The translations under genes were made by a program, and so were the position numbers. Positions 42,575 to 50,156 of a stretch of DNA of 64,000 bases are shown here, one piece after another (within the stretch, counting starts at the first letter, position 1; every line of letters begins with the position of its first letter). Source of the stretch: Sphingobium algorifonticola (GTDB lineage: Bacteria; Pseudomonadota; Alphaproteobacteria; Sphingomonadales; Sphingomonadaceae). Location: assembly GCF_004005485.1 (NCBI RefSeq), contig NZ_RZUL01000001.1, positions 496,001 through 560,000 of the forward strand. Reading direction: 5' to 3'. The notes under the pieces were generated by a model, which ran no database searches, had not been told where the DNA came from, and saw only the letters and a program-made list of their open reading frames with translations.

Positions 42575-43237
42575 ATGGCCCGATCCGCAACCAAGCCGCT
42601 GGCCGCCATCGCGCCCGCGCGCGACAAGATAGAACCGACGCATCAGGCGTTGAAAAGCGCGCAGACGAAGGCACGCCTGGTCGAGGCGACGATCCGCTGC
42701 CTCGTCAAATATGGTTACTCCAAGACGACGACGCCCAAGGTCGCGGAGGAAGCCGGGCTTTCGCGTGGCGCGATGCTGCATCATTTCGAAAATGGCGGGC
42801 AATTGATGCAGGCGACGATCGTCGAGCTGCATCACAAGCGACTGCGCGCCTTCCGCCGCGCCGCAGAGGCGAAGGACACCAATGTCCACACGCTTGTTCG
42901 CGCCTATTGGGAACAGCTGCTGCGCCCCAATTTCATCGCCTTTCAGGAATTGGCGATCGCCGCCCGGACCGATCGCGAACTGGCCGCCATTCTGGAACCG
43001 GTCCGCATCGAGTTCCGCCAGCGTTGGTATGAACTGGCGATCCAGCTTTTCCCCGATTGGCAGCGCGATCTGGAACGGTTCAACCTCGCGCTCGCGCTGT
43101 CGCAGAACCTGCTCGAAGGGCTGGCGATCAATCGCCTGACGCATGGGGTGGACGAAAACATGATCGAGGCAGTGCTCGTCAGCCTGGAGCAGCAGATCCT
43201 GGCGCTGCGGATCGCGGCGGGCGGCGAGCAGGCGTAG
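42575..43237 (+). CDS. TetR-family transcriptional regulator of the catabolic island
   Basis: A 220-residue protein with a helix-turn-helix at about residues 31-77 (TKARLVEATIRCLVKYGYSK, then TTTPKVAEEAGLSRGAMLHH), and a C-terminal ligand-binding/dimer domain. The N-terminus has an extra 28-residue arm before the first helix, rich in Lys/Arg/Ala, that may touch the minor groove. It is the only regulator within 22-48.5 kb, and an 18-bp palindrome found at most promoters of the island lies directly before it. Its ligand is probably the substrate or a CoA ester. Repression relieved by ligand is the usual TetR mode. Confidence 0.92.
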   Translation: MARSATKPLAAIAPARDKIEPTHQALKSAQTKARLVEATIRCLVKYGYSKTTTPKVAEEAGLSRGAMLHHFENGGQLMQATIVELHHKRLRAFRRAAEAKDTNVHTLVRAYWEQLLRPNFIAFQELAIAARTDRELAAILEPVRIEFRQRWYELAIQLFPDWQRDLERFNLALALSQNLLEGLAINRLTHGVDENMIEAVLVSLEQQILALRIAAGGEQA

Positions 43238-43261
43238 ATCAGGTGCGCTAGATCAGGCCCC

Positions 43262-43990
43262 CTATATCAGGCCAAGCCCCCAGCGCAGCCCGCGGCGCAG
43301 CAGTTCATAATAGACCGGATAATTCCATGCGCAGCGGTCGGGGTGCGGATTGAACGGGCGGAGCGGCGCCAGGTCATAATGGCCGCGACAATGGCCCAGC
43401 GTCAGGTACAGCACCGCCCCTGCGCCCACCGTCCGCTCATAGAGCACGGGAACCTGCGCCTCGTCCCACTGCCGGTCGCCGAACTCCGGGCAGGAACCGG
43501 CAAAGCGCGTGTGCAGCAGCACGTCGATGTCGGCGGTGCGGCGGCTGAGATACAGCTCGTCGATCACGTTGAAAGCGCGGACGCCCCGGGTCATCGGATG
43601 GTCGGGATCGGTAACGTCCACCTTGAACGGCCCGATCGGCGGATGCCCTTCGAACTGCGTACCGAGCAGCGCCATCATCGCGGGCGCGTCGTCGGGCGTC
43701 AGCACCGTGCCGTCCTCTGCAAAGCGCAGGATCGCATTGGTGCCGTGCAGCGCCAGCCAGCGCCCGCCCCCTTCCAGAAAGGCGCGCAGAGCGGCCACTT
43801 CCTCCGGCGCGGGCATCAGGTCGCAGGTATAGGTAACAAGCAACTGGCTTTGCACGATCAGCGCACCATTGCTGTAATCCGACGCAACGCTGGTGCGCAG
43901 TTGCGGCAATTCCGCCATCAGCTTGAGCAGCTCAAGCCGGGCGAAATCGATGTCGTGATATTTGCCTGCCGCTATCAGATGCGCCCGCAT
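43262..43990 (-). CDS. ThuA-domain protein
   Basis: Encodes 242 residues from the ATG at 43990, with GGAG six bases upstream. The ThuA/glutamine-amidotransferase-like pattern includes LRAFLEGGGRWLALHGTNAI, LLGTQFEGHPPIGPFKVDVT, DHPMTRG and the late GAGAVLYLTLGHCRGHYD. ThuA-like proteins act in sugar (trehalose/sucrose) or other catabolism with unclear chemistry. It is divergent from the CoA-transferase across operator F and ends convergent with tetR. Confidence 0.85.
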   Translation of the reverse strand: MRAHLIAAGKYHDIDFARLELLKLMAELPQLRTSVASDYSNGALIVQSQLLVTYTCDLMPAPEEVAALRAFLEGGGRWLALHGTNAILRFAEDGTVLTPDDAPAMMALLGTQFEGHPPIGPFKVDVTDPDHPMTRGVRAFNVIDELYLSRRTADIDVLLHTRFAGSCPEFGDRQWDEAQVPVLYERTVGAGAVLYLTLGHCRGHYDLAPLRPFNPHPDRCAWNYPVYYELLRRGLRWGLGLI

Positions 43991-44056
43991 CAGTTGCTCC
44001 CCTTCCCGCCCGCACTGCTGGCAAGGCCCTTGCTCTTTGCGCCATTTCCATACACA

Positions 44057-44074
44057 AAACAATCACAGTTGATT
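44057..44074. promoter_or_regulatory. TetR-type operator, site F
   Basis: AAACAATCACAGTTGATT, 14 of 18 consensus positions with a perfect left half; 15 bp before the CoA-transferase start and 67 bp before the ThuA-like start. Confidence 0.55.
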
Positions 44075-44088
44075 GGAGAATACAGAGG

Positions 44089-45324
44089 ATGACAGGGGTG
44101 GAGAGCCAGCAGGCCGGCCGGGGGCAGGGTCCGCTGAAGGGCGTGCGGGTGATCGACCTGACCAGTGTGCTGATGGGGCCTTATGCCACGCAGATTTTCG
44201 CGGATCTGGGTGCCGACGTCATCAAGGTCGAAAGCCCCGAAGGGGATACGACCCGCTATCTGCCGCCCGGCCCGCAGGGCAATCGCGGCGCGATGTTCAT
44301 GAACGTCAATCGCGGCAAGCGCAGCATCGTGCTCGATCTGAAGCATCCCGAAGGCCGCGCCGCGCTGCTCACACTGGTCGAGGGCGCGGACATCTTCATC
44401 CATTCGATGCGCGCGCAAGCCATGGCACGGCTCGGCCTCGATTATGCCGCAGTCAAGGCTGCCAACCCCAGGATCATCTACGCCAATCTCTACGGGTTCA
44501 GCCGCCGCGGTCCCTATGCCGACTATCCGGCCTATGACGATATCGTGCAGGCGGCATCGGGCATCGTTTCGCTCCAGGCGACTCTATCCCATGGCGAGCC
44601 GACCTATCTGGCGACCGTGGTGGCGGACAAGGTGGCGGGCCTGACCGCGACCTATGCCGTGACCGCCGCACTCTACGCCCGCGAAAAGACCGGCCTGGGG
44701 CAGGAAATCGAAGTGCCGATGTTTGAGACATTGGCGTCCTTCGCGATGGTGGAGCATCTGTGCGGGGCGTTGTTCGACCCGGCGATCGGCAAGGCGGAAT
44801 ATCCGCGCGCGACCTCGCCCCACCGCCGCCCCTACAAGACGCGCGACGGCTATATCGCGGTGATGATCTACAACGACAAGCACTGGCGCGCCTTCTTCGA
44901 TGCGATCGGCAATCCGGACTGGTCGCGCGATCCCATGTTCGCATCGATGCGCAGCCGGACCGAGAATATCACCACGGTATTGGGCAAGCTGTCCGACACG
45001 CTGGCGGAGCGGACAACCGACGAATGGATGGCGCTGTTGCAGGCCGCGCAATGCCCCGCCATGCCGATCGCCAGCATCGATGACCTGTTGACTGACCCGC
45101 ATCTGGAGGCCGTCGGCTTCTGGGACCGGCGCGAGACGGCGGAGGGTGCCATCCGCCTGCCGGGTATTCCCGTCGACTTTTCGGAAACCCCCGGCGCGAT
45201 CGGCGAGGCGGGGCCGCATCTAGGCGCCCATGGGCCGGACGTGCTGCGCGAGGCGGGTTTTTCCGACAGCGCAATAAAGGCGCTCGGCGCCAGTGGCGCG
45301 CTTCGGCTGGCTCAGCCGGCGTGA
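44089..45324 (+). CDS. Class III (CaiB/BaiF) CoA-transferase
   Basis: A 411-residue family III CoA-transferase: LKGVRVIDLTSVLMGPYATQ, ADLGADVIKVESPEGD, NRGKRSIVLDLKHPEG, and the catalytic aspartate (Asp180) in VADKVAGLTATYAV. It exchanges CoA between a donor ester and a substrate acid, giving a second way (besides the synthetase) to activate the substrate or an intermediate. It ends with a 13-bp convergent overlap with the DUF35 gene. Confidence 0.93.
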   Translation: MTGVESQQAGRGQGPLKGVRVIDLTSVLMGPYATQIFADLGADVIKVESPEGDTTRYLPPGPQGNRGAMFMNVNRGKRSIVLDLKHPEGRAALLTLVEGADIFIHSMRAQAMARLGLDYAAVKAANPRIIYANLYGFSRRGPYADYPAYDDIVQAASGIVSLQATLSHGEPTYLATVVADKVAGLTATYAVTAALYAREKTGLGQEIEVPMFETLASFAMVEHLCGALFDPAIGKAEYPRATSPHRRPYKTRDGYIAVMIYNDKHWRAFFDAIGNPDWSRDPMFASMRSRTENITTVLGKLSDTLAERTTDEWMALLQAAQCPAMPIASIDDLLTDPHLEAVGFWDRRETAEGAIRLPGIPVDFSETPGAIGEAGPHLGAHGPDVLREAGFSDSAIKALGASGALRLAQPA

Positions 45325-45674
45325 CTTTCGGGCAGGAAGAGCGCGGCCGGGCTGCCGTCGATTGCGCCGATGGTCATCCGCACGCGCATGCCGATCGTCA
45401 CGGCGTCGGGCGCGACACCGTCCACCCGGCTCATGACGCGCGGCCCTTCGTCCAGATCGACCAGCACGACATTATAGTCGGCTTCCGGCGGACGCTGACG
45501 GACGACCGTCACCGAATAGACGGTGCCGGTGCCTGCTGCCTCCACCCAGTCGATCGTGCCATCCCGCGTCACGCGCGGCGGAAAACGGCAAAGACCCGTT
45601 TCCGGGTCGCGTTGCAGCAGGAATCGCCCCTGCGCCAGCCCATCGCGCCATTGCTGCTCGGGTCCATGGTGCAT
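45312..45674 (-). CDS. DUF35 OB-fold partner protein
   Basis: Encodes 120 residues from the ATG at 45674, with AAGGAG nine bases upstream. DUF35 layout: helix, a short segment RFLLQRDPETGLCRFPPRVT where the rubredoxin-like zinc ribbon normally sits, then an OB-fold (GTGTVYSVTVVRQRPPEADY, NVVLVDLDEGPRVMSRVDGV). Only one of the usual four zinc cysteines is left. DUF35 proteins form complexes with thiolase-fold enzymes, here the divergent neighbour. Together they resemble the steroid side-chain aldolase pair (Ltp2-ChsH2 DUF35). Confidence 0.82.
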   Translation of the reverse strand: MHHGPEQQWRDGLAQGRFLLQRDPETGLCRFPPRVTRDGTIDWVEAAGTGTVYSVTVVRQRPPEADYNVVLVDLDEGPRVMSRVDGVAPDAVTIGMRVRMTIGAIDGSPAALFLPESHAG

Positions 45675-45742
45675 CGCCGTCTCTCCTTCTTCCGCGATGG
45701 TCTGACGCGCGGTGCGCGCCCCGTCAATCCGCAAGCCGTGTG

Positions 45743-46885
45743 ATGGCAGACCGCTTTCCTTGCGCCAAGACCGCGATCACGGGCGTCGCAACGTTCGGCG
45801 TCGGCACCTGCCCCGGCCATAGCCCGATCGAAATGGCGGCCAGGGCCGGGCTGATGGCGATCGCCGACGCGGGCCTAACGCTGCACGATATCGATGCGCT
45901 GTTCCTGTGCCTTCCCGACGATCTGTTCGCGGGCCTCAGCCTTGCCGAACATTATGGCCTGCATCCGCGCTATACCGACAACAACCGCACCGGCGGCTCG
46001 TCCTTCATGAGCCATGTGGCGACCGCGGCGCTGATGCTGGACGCAGGCTATATCGACTGCGCACTGATCGCTTATGGCTCCAACCAGCGCAGTGCAGGCG
46101 GCAAGCTCTCTACACCCGCGCGCAGCAACCGCTGGGAAGCGCCTTATCGCCCGCTCTATCCCTTGAGCAGCTATGCGCTGGCAGCCGCGCGGCACATGCA
46201 CCAATATGGCACCACGCGCGAACAGATGGCGCAGGTGGCCCTGGCGGCCCGCGCCTGGGCGACGACCAATCCGGAAGCCTTCGCGCGCGATCCGCTGACG
46301 CTCGACCAGTGCCTGTCCGCGCGGATGATCAGCGATCCGATATCGCGCGCCGACTGCTGCCTCGTCACCGACGGTGCAGCGGCGGTAGTGATGACGCGGA
46401 TGGACCGCGCCGCCGATGGTCCCAAAGCCCCCGTCGCGGTGCTGGGCGCGGCGGCGGCGACATGGCATAATGCGATCAGTTGCGCCCCCGACCTGACGGT
46501 GACCGCCGCCGCCGAATCCGGCCCGCGTGCGATGGCGATGGCAGGCGTCACCCCGGCCGATATCGACGTGGTGCAAGTCTATGACGCGTTCACCATCAAC
46601 ACGATCCTGTTTCTCGAAGACCTGGGTTTCTGCAAGAAAGGCGAAGGCGGTGCGTTCGTATCCGACGGCGGCATCGCACCGGGCGGGCGGCTTCCCGTCA
46701 ACACCAATGGCGGGGGCCTCAGCTATGCCCATCCCGGCATGAACGGCCTGCACGGCATCGTGGAAGCGGCGCGGCAGGTGCGCGGCGAGGCTGCCAACCA
46801 GATTGCCGACGTGACGCTGTCGCTCGCCCATGGCAATGGCGGCGCGCTATCGAGCCAGGCAACCGTGGTGCTGGGGCGAGGGTGA
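45743..46885 (+). CDS. Thiolase-fold protein (SCP-2/Ltp2-like) without the catalytic cysteine
   Basis: Encodes 380 residues from the ATG at 45743 (an overlapping GTG at 45740 is possible). The thiolase fold is clear (NTNGGGLSYAHPGMNGLHGI at the C-terminus), but the active-site position reads NRTGGSSFMSHVATAALML at residues 81-99, with no nucleophilic cysteine. Such Cys-less thiolase-like proteins with a DUF35 partner act as retro-aldolases (Ltp2) that split beta-hydroxyacyl-CoA. It is divergent from the DUF35 gene with 68 bp between; no copy of the operator is seen there. Confidence 0.85.
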   Translation: MADRFPCAKTAITGVATFGVGTCPGHSPIEMAARAGLMAIADAGLTLHDIDALFLCLPDDLFAGLSLAEHYGLHPRYTDNNRTGGSSFMSHVATAALMLDAGYIDCALIAYGSNQRSAGGKLSTPARSNRWEAPYRPLYPLSSYALAAARHMHQYGTTREQMAQVALAARAWATTNPEAFARDPLTLDQCLSARMISDPISRADCCLVTDGAAAVVMTRMDRAADGPKAPVAVLGAAAATWHNAISCAPDLTVTAAAESGPRAMAMAGVTPADIDVVQVYDAFTINTILFLEDLGFCKKGEGGAFVSDGGIAPGGRLPVNTNGGGLSYAHPGMNGLHGIVEAARQVRGEAANQIADVTLSLAHGNGGALSSQATVVLGRG

Positions 46886-46895
46886 AGCTACCTAC

Positions 46896-47065
46896 CCCTC
46901 TCCCCTTGAGGGAGAGGGCTGCGGAGACTTAGGCTCGAAGAGCCTTAGGCGGAGCCGGGTGAGGGGTATGCGGTTCCATCGGAACCGCGCGGACCAAAGG
47001 TCCGCTCACCCTCATCCAACTGCGCCCATAAGGCTACGTATCCTTCTCCCTTCAAGGGAGAAGGG
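46896..47065. repeat. Intergenic repeat, copy 2 (shared with 15806-16026)
   Basis: Same block order as copy 1: CCTCTCCCCTTGAGGGAGAG, ACTTAGGC..GAAGAGCC, GGGTGAGGGGTATGCG, GCGCGGACC..GGTCCGCTCACC, CATCCAAC, CTACGTATCCTT, and CCTTCAAGGGAGAAGG. It lacks the inserted palindrome of copy 1. It lies between the thiolase-fold gene and operator G. Confidence 0.8.
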
Positions 47066-47096
47066 AATATGGCGCTGCCCCCCCTTCCCCCAATAC

Positions 47097-47114
47097 AAAC
47101 AATCATGTATGTTT
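47097..47114. promoter_or_regulatory. TetR-type operator, site G
   Basis: AAACAATCATGTATGTTT, 16 of 18 consensus positions, 29 bp before the CMD-family gene and followed by an A/T-rich stretch. Confidence 0.7.
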
Positions 47115-47142
47115 ATTAAAAATATGAAGCAGGAGAGCCGCC

Positions 47143-47709
47143 ATGCCCCGAGTCCATGTGCCTGACAGTTTCGCGCATGATCCGTCTGCCTATGTGTGGA
47201 GCCATTACGCGCCCGAAGTCGGTGCGGCGGCGGGGGCCTATTCGCGCGCGGTTTACGAGCATTCCACCATGACCCTGCGCGAGATGGAGGCGGCGCGCGT
47301 ACGCACCGCCCATATCAACGGCTGTAAATTGTGTATCGGCATGCGTGCCGCCCGCGATCTGGAAGGCCATCTCGAACGATCGGGCGGCGATCCGGGCAAG
47401 GCCGTGTCGGCGCGCGGCAATCCGGTGCCGGACGAAGCCTTTTATGCGGCCATCGCCGACTGGCGAGGCGCGACTTGCTTTTCCGAACGGGAACGGCTCG
47501 CCATCGATTATGCCGAACGGCTCGGTCAGGCACCGCAGTCCATGGACGAAGACGAGGATTTCTGGGCGCGGATGCATGCCGCATTCAGCGATGCGGAGAT
47601 CGTCGACATGACCTTCGCGATCGTCTCCTGGATCGCCTTCGGGCGTCTCACCCATGTGCTCGATCTGGACGGCGTGTGCATGCCGACGGCGATCCCGCAA
47701 CCGGCCTGA
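47143..47709 (+). CDS. Carboxymuconolactone-decarboxylase-family (AhpD-like) protein
   Basis: A 188-residue protein with AGGAG six bases before the ATG. The CMD/AhpD motif is MEAARVRTAHINGCKLCIGM, with Cys61-x2-Cys64 and the preceding His. The redox CxxC favours an AhpD-like peroxidase/disulfide role over ring-cleavage decarboxylase chemistry. It is the sole gene behind operator G and ends 3 bp short of the convergent enoyl-CoA hydratase gene. A protective role against oxygenase by-products is possible. Confidence 0.85.
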   Translation: MPRVHVPDSFAHDPSAYVWSHYAPEVGAAAGAYSRAVYEHSTMTLREMEAARVRTAHINGCKLCIGMRAARDLEGHLERSGGDPGKAVSARGNPVPDEAFYAAIADWRGATCFSERERLAIDYAERLGQAPQSMDEDEDFWARMHAAFSDAEIVDMTFAIVSWIAFGRLTHVLDLDGVCMPTAIPQPA

Positions 47710-47712
47710 TCG

Positions 47713-48510
47713 TCAGTCCGCGAAGTGCGGCGCGCGTTTTTCGAGGCCCGCCGCCAGCGCCTCGCGGTGATTGGCCGAACGCATCAGCGCGGCCTGTTCG
47801 CGCGATTCCTCCAGCAGTATCGTTGCATCCTCCGCCCCGCGCGGCAGATCGAGCAGGCGCTTGGCCGCGCGAATGGCGTCAGGGCTGGAAGCCGCGATCC
47901 CGCGCGCTATCGCCATCGCCCGTTCGAACGGATCGTCGGCAAGCTGCGTCACCAGCCCCAGCGCGGCAGCCTCCGTCCCGCTGATCCGTCGCCCCGTGAA
48001 TATCATCTCACGCGCGACATCGCCGCGCACCAGATCGCGCAGCAGGGCGATGCCGCCCATGTCCGGCACAATGCCCCAGCGGATTTCCATCATCGCGCAT
48101 TCCATGTCGGGGCGGGCGATGCGTATGTCCGCGCCCAGCATCACCTGACAGCCGGCGCCGAAGGCATAGCCATGCACCGCCGCGATCACCGGCATGGGCA
48201 AGGCGCGCAAGCCCCAGGCGCAATGCTGGAACAGATTGGCCTGCCCATGGGTGCGCGGCATCAGGTCGCGCAGTTCGGCGGCACCGGCCAGCGCCTGAAG
48301 ATCGACGCCGACGCTGAACGCCCGCCCTTCGCCCGACAGCACGACGCAACGAATGTCGCGCCGCGCCGCGATTTCGGTGATGCGCGCCGACAGCGCCAGA
48401 AACTGTGCTCCGTCAAATGCGTTCATCTTGTCGGGCCGGTTGAGCCGCAGATCGGCTATGCCGCCATCCACAGTCAAGGTGATCCGATCGCTTTGGTCCG
48501 TCATCGCCAT
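47713..48510 (-). CDS. Enoyl-CoA hydratase/isomerase (crotonase) family
   Basis: A 265-residue crotonase: RCVVLSGEGRAFSVGVDLQA oxyanion region, AAVHGYAFGAGCQVMLGADI, and the active segment MMEIRWGIVPDMGGIALLRD. It keeps one glutamate position (MEIRWG) but has Asp (PDMGG) in the second, a pattern of isomerases and hydrolases as well as hydratases. It completes a beta-oxidation-like set with the acyl-CoA dehydrogenase and SDRs. No operator copy is visible before its start, so its place in the regulon is by neighbourhood. Confidence 0.9.
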   Translation of the reverse strand: MAMTDQSDRITLTVDGGIADLRLNRPDKMNAFDGAQFLALSARITEIAARRDIRCVVLSGEGRAFSVGVDLQALAGAAELRDLMPRTHGQANLFQHCAWGLRALPMPVIAAVHGYAFGAGCQVMLGADIRIARPDMECAMMEIRWGIVPDMGGIALLRDLVRGDVAREMIFTGRRISGTEAAALGLVTQLADDPFERAMAIARGIAASSPDAIRAAKRLLDLPRGAEDATILLEESREQAALMRSANHREALAAGLEKRAPHFAD

Positions 48511-48515
48511 ACTCC

Positions 48516-48716
48516 TTATTCCGCGATCAGATCGAGATAGGCAATGACATCATTGTCCGTCTGGACGAACAGACCCGCCTGCACGGCCTCAGGCTGCGCC
48601 GCCGCCAGCGCGAGCGCCTGGCTGAGCGGCGCATAAGCCAGCGTGGACGCCGCCGCGCCATCCCCCTCATCCAGATAATAGAGGCGGACGGTGACATCGC
48701 TGGAAATCGTGCGCAT
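48516..48716 (-). CDS. Small hypothetical protein
   Basis: A 66-residue protein, MRTISSDVTVRLYYLDEGDG then AAASTLAYAPLSQALALAAA. It is soluble and acidic. It lies 5 bp before the enoyl-CoA hydratase gene in the same direction, which suggests one transcript, and is divergent from the glutaminase gene. No family recognised and no clear ribosome site; kept because of the tight spacing and coherent composition. Confidence 0.5.
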   Translation of the reverse strand: MRTISSDVTVRLYYLDEGDGAAASTLAYAPLSQALALAAAQPEAVQAGLFVQTDNDVIAYLDLIAE

Positions 48717-48801
48717 CGCGGCATAATGCTGACACAGGAGGGCGGACGCAAGCCCGGCGCAGCCACGAAAGGGCAGGCAGGGCGGGGAGGCAGGACAGGG
48801 C

Positions 48802-49737
48802 ATGAACGGCACACTACCCACCATCGTGGCCGACATCGCCGCGGAAATGGCCGATGCGCCCGATCGCGGCACCGTCGCCGACTATATTCCGCCGCTCGCC
48901 TGCGTTTCCCCGTCCCGATTCGGCATGGCGGTGGTGGAGGCGGACGGGACGACCCATGTCGCGGGCGACGGCGACATGCCCTTTTCGATCCAGAGCGTGT
49001 CGAAGGTGTTCGGCCTGACGCTCGCGCTCGGCATGGTCGGCGACGCGCTGTGGAAACGGGTAGGCCGCGAACCTTCAGGCAGCGCCTTCAACTCGATCGT
49101 CCAGCTTGAAACGGAACAGGGCATTCCGCGCAATCCGTTCATCAACGCAGGAGCGATCGTGGTATCGGATCTGTTGCTCGGCCGCCATGAACCGGGCGAG
49201 ACGATCGGCGAAATCCTGCGATTCGTGCGTGGTCTTGCGGGCGACGAAAGCATTGTCATCGACAATGTGGTGGCGCAGGCGGAGGCCGACACCGGCTATC
49301 GCAACATGGCGCTCGCCCAATATATGCGCGCGTTCGGCAACATCCATCATCCAGTCGAACGGACGCTGGGCATCTATTTCCACCAGTGCGCGCTGGCGAT
49401 GAGCTGCCGACAACTGGCCCTGGCCGGGCGCTATCTGATGCACGGCGGCGTCAATCCAGAAACGGGGCGGACGATCGTCTCGCGCCAGCGGGCACGGCGC
49501 ATCAACGCGCTGATGATGACCTGCGGCCATTATGACGGATCGGGCGAGTTCGCCTTCCGGGTGGGCCTGCCCGGCAAGTCCGGCGTCGGCGGCGGCATAT
49601 TGGCGGTCGCGCCGGGCATCGCCTCCATCGCGGTCTGGTCACCGGGCCTCAATGCGCGCGGCAATTCGCAGCTCGGCACACTGGCGCTGGAGCGGCTGGT
49701 GCAGCGCACGGGCTGGTCGGTGTTCGACCCGGAGTAA
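48802..49737 (+). CDS. glsA: Glutaminase A
   Basis: A 311-residue serine-dependent beta-lactamase-fold glutaminase. The catalytic Ser65-x2-Lys68 lies in [32 protein letters not shown] then [10 protein letters not shown] and the late [15 protein letters not shown] are typical. It hydrolyses L-glutamine to glutamate and ammonia in the cytoplasm. It is a single gene, unrelated in function to the island next to it. Confidence 0.96.
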   Translation: MNGTLPTIVADIAAEMADAPDRGTVADYIPPLACVSPSRFGMAVVEADGTTHVAGDGDMPFSIQSVSKVFGLTLALGMVGDALWKRVGREPSGSAFNSIVQLETEQGIPRNPFINAGAIVVSDLLLGRHEPGETIGEILRFVRGLAGDESIVIDNVVAQAEADTGYRNMALAQYMRAFGNIHHPVERTLGIYFHQCALAMSCRQLALAGRYLMHGGVNPETGRTIVSRQRARRINALMMTCGHYDGSGEFAFRVGLPGKSGVGGGILAVAPGIASIAVWSPGLNARGNSQLGTLALERLVQRTGWSVFDPE

Positions 49738-49758
49738 GGCCCGCCGCGCGCGATCGCG

Positions 49759-50121
49759 TCAGTCGGCCAGCACGGGTGCCGGAGCGTCCTGCTCGCCGGT
49801 GGCCAGCATTGCCATCAGTTCGGCTTCCTCGATCGGCTCGTCGAAGCGCAGGCCAAAACCCTTGGGACTGGTGCTCATGATCCGTCCGAACACTTCATGC
49901 GTTCCGACCGTAAGGCACACCGGCACGTCGCGCCGGTCCATCAGATAGGCGAGGCGAGGACGGAACATCGCGCCGCCGCTCGAAATGTCGATCACTCGCC
50001 CGTCGAACGTTGCCATGCGATCAATGACAATCAGCGATCCCTCCAGCTTGCAGGCATAGCGCGCGGCGGAGCGACTGAACGTCTGCTTGGGTGCGAAAAG
50101 GCGGCGCAATGAAAGGGCCAT
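49759..50121 (-). CDS. PilZ-domain protein (with the T1SS/MotAB-like locus)
   Basis: A 120-residue protein with intact PilZ motifs: RSAARY (R-x3-R) and VIDISSGGAMF (D-x-S-x2-G), followed by GFGLRFDEPI. It should bind c-di-GMP. It is directly downstream (35 bp) of the MotA-like gene in the same direction, suggesting that c-di-GMP tunes this secretion/energiser locus. Confidence 0.88.
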   Translation of the reverse strand: MALSLRRLFAPKQTFSRSAARYACKLEGSLIVIDRMATFDGRVIDISSGGAMFRPRLAYLMDRRDVPVCLTVGTHEVFGRIMSTSPKGFGLRFDEPIEEAELMAMLATGEQDAPAPVLAD

Positions 50122-50156
50122 GGTCGTGCTTTCCTGTTCCTGTCCGAGCCGACGGC

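Noticed and set aside
45743..46885. Ordinary acetyl-CoA acetyltransferase (thiolase)
   Set aside because: The nucleophilic cysteine is missing from the expected position.
47143..47709. 4-Carboxymuconolactone decarboxylase
   Set aside because: Same fold, but the CxxC and the histidine point to the AhpD-like group, and no protocatechuate genes are present.
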